A stretch of DNA of 64,000 bases from Vanilla planifolia (lineage: Eukaryota; Streptophyta; Magnoliopsida; Asparagales; Orchidaceae), in assembly GCA_023846275.1 (NCBI GenBank), contig CM043872.1, positions 24,475,670-24,539,669 on the forward strand, given 5' to 3'. The notes beneath the pieces were generated by a model. That model ran no database searches, was not told the origin of the DNA, and saw only the letters and a program-made list of their open reading frames with translations. Position numbers and translations under genes: made by a program. Shown in pieces: positions 60,480 through 64,000 of this stretch. Position 1 is the stretch's first letter. Every line of letters starts with the position of its first letter.

Positions 60480-62250
60480 TCATCAGGCATACTTTTTAAA
60501 GAGAAAAGGTTAAGACATTTGTTTATTGTAGTTCATCTACTTATTCTTTGTTTTGTGTTAAGCTCTGTAGTAGATGAATCAGTACCTCACCCTTCATTGC
60601 TGAATAATTATTTTTTGTTCTGCTATTGTTTATGTTTAGTTATCCACCAATGAAGCTTGGTGAAATTGTTCTTAGCTTAACCACTCTTGCACGCTTCACA
60701 TCTGTCCACAGTTTGAATTCATTGGAGTACCCCTTTTCCGCTTTTTTCCTTCCAGCTTACGCATGTCAATAGCATTGGGGATGCCCAAGAACAACAATGA
60801 TGTGTAGATGGGACCCAAGATTTGAAATTTTATGGACATGTTTGTTTCTTCTGTTCTTGTATTCGATGCTTGGTTTCGTATTTCTCTCTTTGATAGCCTT
60901 TCATAGTCAAGTTGCTATGGACATGTGCTTTCTTAGGTTCTTTTGACATTGAAAAGTAGGTATATAAAACATTGTTGTGTTATTGGTAAGCTGTATTTGA
61001 TAATTTGATATTAAGAATTATTGGATTAATTTTATGTGATGCTTAAATTATTCTTTTATTTTTTTATAGAAAATAAAATAAAATAATAATTATAGGCCAA
61101 ATGATATTTTTTGGTTTCAAAGCGTTGTTTGGAAACTTCCACACCCGAAAGCAGCTTGCATGGATGCCCTTTAATTATGTTGTCTTTGCGTGCAGATCTG
61201 TTCTTTGCAAAAAAAATAAATAAATAATAAAATAAAATCAACTTGTTTGCGTTCAGTTTCTTGCTTCATGTTTATAGCCGAATGCATTTCCTTCACAGGT
61301 GGTATTTATTTAATTGAAAAGAGAAGAGGTTAATCTAGTTGTTTGTGATTAGCATAAAGTGGCATCCCCTTCTTTTGGAAGTTTAGTGTTCATCCTACTA
61401 AGAAACCTGTGCTATTGCTTATAACTTTAACGGTATTCCCACTTTATTTGCTTTGTCTTGTTAAGCTCTGGTGCAAGCATCATCACTGATGAGCTTAATT
61501 AACAAGACAAGACACCGTGGGCCAAATGCATCATTTGATTTCTTTGGAGCCACTAAATGATGATTCCTACGTCAAGTCCTTTTCTTTATTAAGCTTATCT
61601 TCCTTTAATAGGCTCCTACTGCTTTCTAAGAGGCATTAGCTCTTCTTTCCATTAGGTTGTTGATTGCTGTAAATATTGTGCCTTACATCTTGTCTTTCCG
61701 GATTCTGTGTTCGTTTTGAGATTACAAGTTCTTCTAGAGAGCTATTTTTCACCATACGTTGACTACAGGATTGCTTTAACTATAGTGCAAGATGATGATT
61801 CCTTGCTGTTCCCATGGAAATGGCTTGCTGCAAATGTTGTATATAACGTTAGTGCAAGTTTGATACTTTTCTTAATTTGTTTAATATTTATGCATGTTGT
61901 TTGCACGCATTTATGCATCAAGAGGCCGGCCGCCAAGCCAAGGCAAAGAAATTACGGACAGTTCTCTATTTTGGTAATGTTGTTGTACATCATGAGCTAT
62001 ATGGTTTAATCACTATACAACAATTGGCAAACACACCATTTTCTTGGCACTATTTTTGAATCATTGTTCTAATTTTAGCAACTTCGGTGATTTATACCAA
62101 TGACTTCGACTTTGGCAACGATTGAAACTATAGCAATGGTTTTATATATAATGACAATAGTTTAAATTATTGTTGGAATAATGGAATGACAAAGACTACA
62201 TTTGTTGCTATTTTTTTAGTTTATACTACTTAACCTTTTAATCTAAGGTC
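60480..62250. other. intergenic DNA with one unidentified open frame
   Basis: The frame at 61707-62009 (100 codons, +) encodes a hydrophobic stretch that could form two membrane spans, ending in a basic KRPAAKPRQR stretch. GC is slightly higher than nearby, but I recognise no family and no splice context, so it is not called a gene. A hairpin lies at 61455-61508. Confidence 0.4.
61455..61508. repeat. hairpin-forming inverted repeat
   Basis: GTCTTGTTAAGCTC (61455-61468) pairs with GAGCTTA..AACAAGAC (61491-61508), with a four-base bulge and a 22-base loop. The loop contains CATCATCACTGATG, which can pair further. Too short to call a microRNA precursor. Confidence 0.55.
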
Positions 62251-62255
62251 ATCAT

Positions 62256-62258
<3 letters not shown>

Positions 62259-62307
<49 letters not shown>
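62259..62307 (+). repeat. 49-base poly(T) tract
   Basis: An uninterrupted run of about 49 T, equal to poly(A) on the minus strand. It could be the tail of a retroposed sequence on the minus strand lying to the right, but no such sequence or target duplication was recognised. Confidence 0.9.
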
Positions 62308-62308
<1 letters not shown>

Positions 62309-64000
62309 ACTCGTTTTTGTTTTGGCATGTCACACTTTCTAGCTATTAGTTCAAAATTATCTTTTGACCAATATATAATTGAAAACTCTTATGTTCTTCA
62401 TTTAAAAATTCTTTGCATAGTTTATAAATTTTGATTTATCTTTCCTACTCACACATTATAATTCCAAAACCTCTAATTAATGTTAATAATATTTTTGATG
62501 TGTTTGTTTTGTTTTATCATAAGAGTGCATATGTATTCAATTTTTAAGAGAAGTTTGACACTAAACTCATAGCCTAAGTATCCTCTTGAAGTCTTATTTG
62601 AAAATTATTATAGTGATGAGCTTGTGCTTTTGTTTCAAATGCTTAATTGAGATATATAATGATTTGGCATCTAAAGCATTGTATGCATTAGAAATTTGAA
62701 AGTTTATTAATTCATAGTAATTTGATAATTGTCTCATTTAGACAATTTAGAAATATAGATTGTCTAGACAACTAAAGTATTCTTTCATATGTTATTAGTT
62801 TAAAAAACTCGACACATTTCTATATTTTCTTCTTTAACATATATTTTAGAGTTATTTTTGTTGTTTACTAATAAAACATAATTTCAATCTATCAAATATA
62901 TTTGGAGCACAATGAGATATATAATTTCAATTTTTTTAATAAAATAACATACAAAATGACTATTATGTTAGTAATGCATTATATAACTCTAAAGAAGATA
63001 ATATATTTTGCCTTTGATAGAATAGCATGTATTTTTCAAGAAAATATGATGTGTTTTATATGGCATTATAATTGATGTTTTAATAAACTTATTTATAATT
63101 TTATACTATATTTTTATGCTTGGGTTTATCATTATAAGTTGTTGAAATATTATCTCAATGAATGTCCTTACTTTGTTAGACTAGTGTATACATGGATAAC
63201 ACCATTTGAGTTTCTTAATAAAAAAAATATATTTTACGTATGTTGATGAAATGAAAAAAACACAAAGAGAAATTATTTTGTGATTACTAGAAGGAGAAAA
63301 TCATGTTCTATATTTTGTGATACATATTACAATAAAATGATTATGAAATGATGAATGATAAGTTAGCTTACACAATGAGAAACAAAATTGTAATGTGCAA
63401 TTAGGATGACTTCATTTTGAATACCTTCATTGTGTTTCTTAACCAAGTCAAACAACTACTCTCATGGGGTTTTAAATGCCAATTCCTCCTTGTAATATAG
63501 AGAAAAATCACAAGGAATGATTTAAATTTGTTAAATTTATAAAAGATATTATATATATTCAATATTATCATTAGCTTTGCAATTATATCATATCAATGTC
63601 TAAATTGTGTGAGAATAACATGTTAAGAAAATAAAGCATGGAATTCCTAAGCATGAAAATAAATATAATTTTTGAGACATGTTATATGTTTGATCAATAA
63701 TATTACAAGAAAATAAATACAATAGATAACAAATGTCAAAATAATCATGAATGTTAAATAAAAACTTTTCAAATAATTTATGACATTTTACCCTAGTTTT
63801 TTCTATTTATTGATTTTTTGACCTTTCTGTTTATCATTTGAGTTTTAGATTTTGAATAAGTAAATAAAGTTTTTAAAAATTATTTATACTTTTTCTTTTT
63901 TTCTTCCCTTCTATTTTTTAAGAGTTTATAATGCCAAGATGACAACAAGTCAGTTCTCTCATTATAAAATTTTATGTTTTGTAACTTTTTCTATTTTGGT
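62308..64000. other. AT-rich intergenic DNA to the window end
   Basis: No gene, RNA gene or repeat boundary recognised. Confidence 0.55.

Overview
The window is nuclear DNA of a flowering plant. The genes have GT-AG introns, one of them 2.2 kb long, and the three that can be recognised belong to families best known from land plants. The DNA between them is very AT-rich and is filled with decayed LTR retrotransposons, short non-autonomous elements, degenerate tandem repeats and (AT)n or (ATA)n microsatellites. Exon 1 of the first gene and the whole small zinc-ribbon gene are GC-rich against this background. That pattern is common in monocots but does not prove the lineage.

Three genes are well supported, all on the + strand. 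(1) Positions 5104-9969 hold a seven-exon gene for a 611-residue RNA-binding protein with five KH domains, of the HEN4/RCF3-like plant family. (2) Positions 23349-23552 hold an intronless gene for a 67-residue protein with two CxxC pairs, a small plant zinc-ribbon-like family whose function I do not know. (3) Positions 50218-52562 hold a seven-exon gene for a 388-residue multi-membrane-span transporter of the triose-phosphate/nucleotide-sugar (TPT) family. The genes are 13 to 27 kb apart and nothing suggests they work together.

The rest is mostly repeats. One LTR family with a GCATGC/CATG-rich, GC-elevated core occurs about five times: twice near 12.6-14.5 kb (+), once as a solo LTR near 36.2-36.9 kb (-), and as the two ends of a gag-only element at 54.3-57.2 kb (-). 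A TRIM-like element with a decayed Met-tRNA primer site lies at 33.3-34.0 kb. A 156-bp fold-back (MITE-like) element lies at 22.68-22.83 kb. Further repeat pairs lie at 27.3-28.3, 34.2-35.4, 42.2/44.6 and 46.5/47.5 kb. A gag zinc-knuckle remnant lies at 46.0 kb and a LINE-like remnant near 11 kb.

Several exon-like open stretches (1.4, 18.7-19.2, 26.4, 37.5 and 60.1 kb) could not be identified. I saw no rRNA, tRNA or CRISPR array, and no gene cluster that would count as a new system. The most interesting items are the gag-only LTR family and the uncharacterised zinc-ribbon gene.
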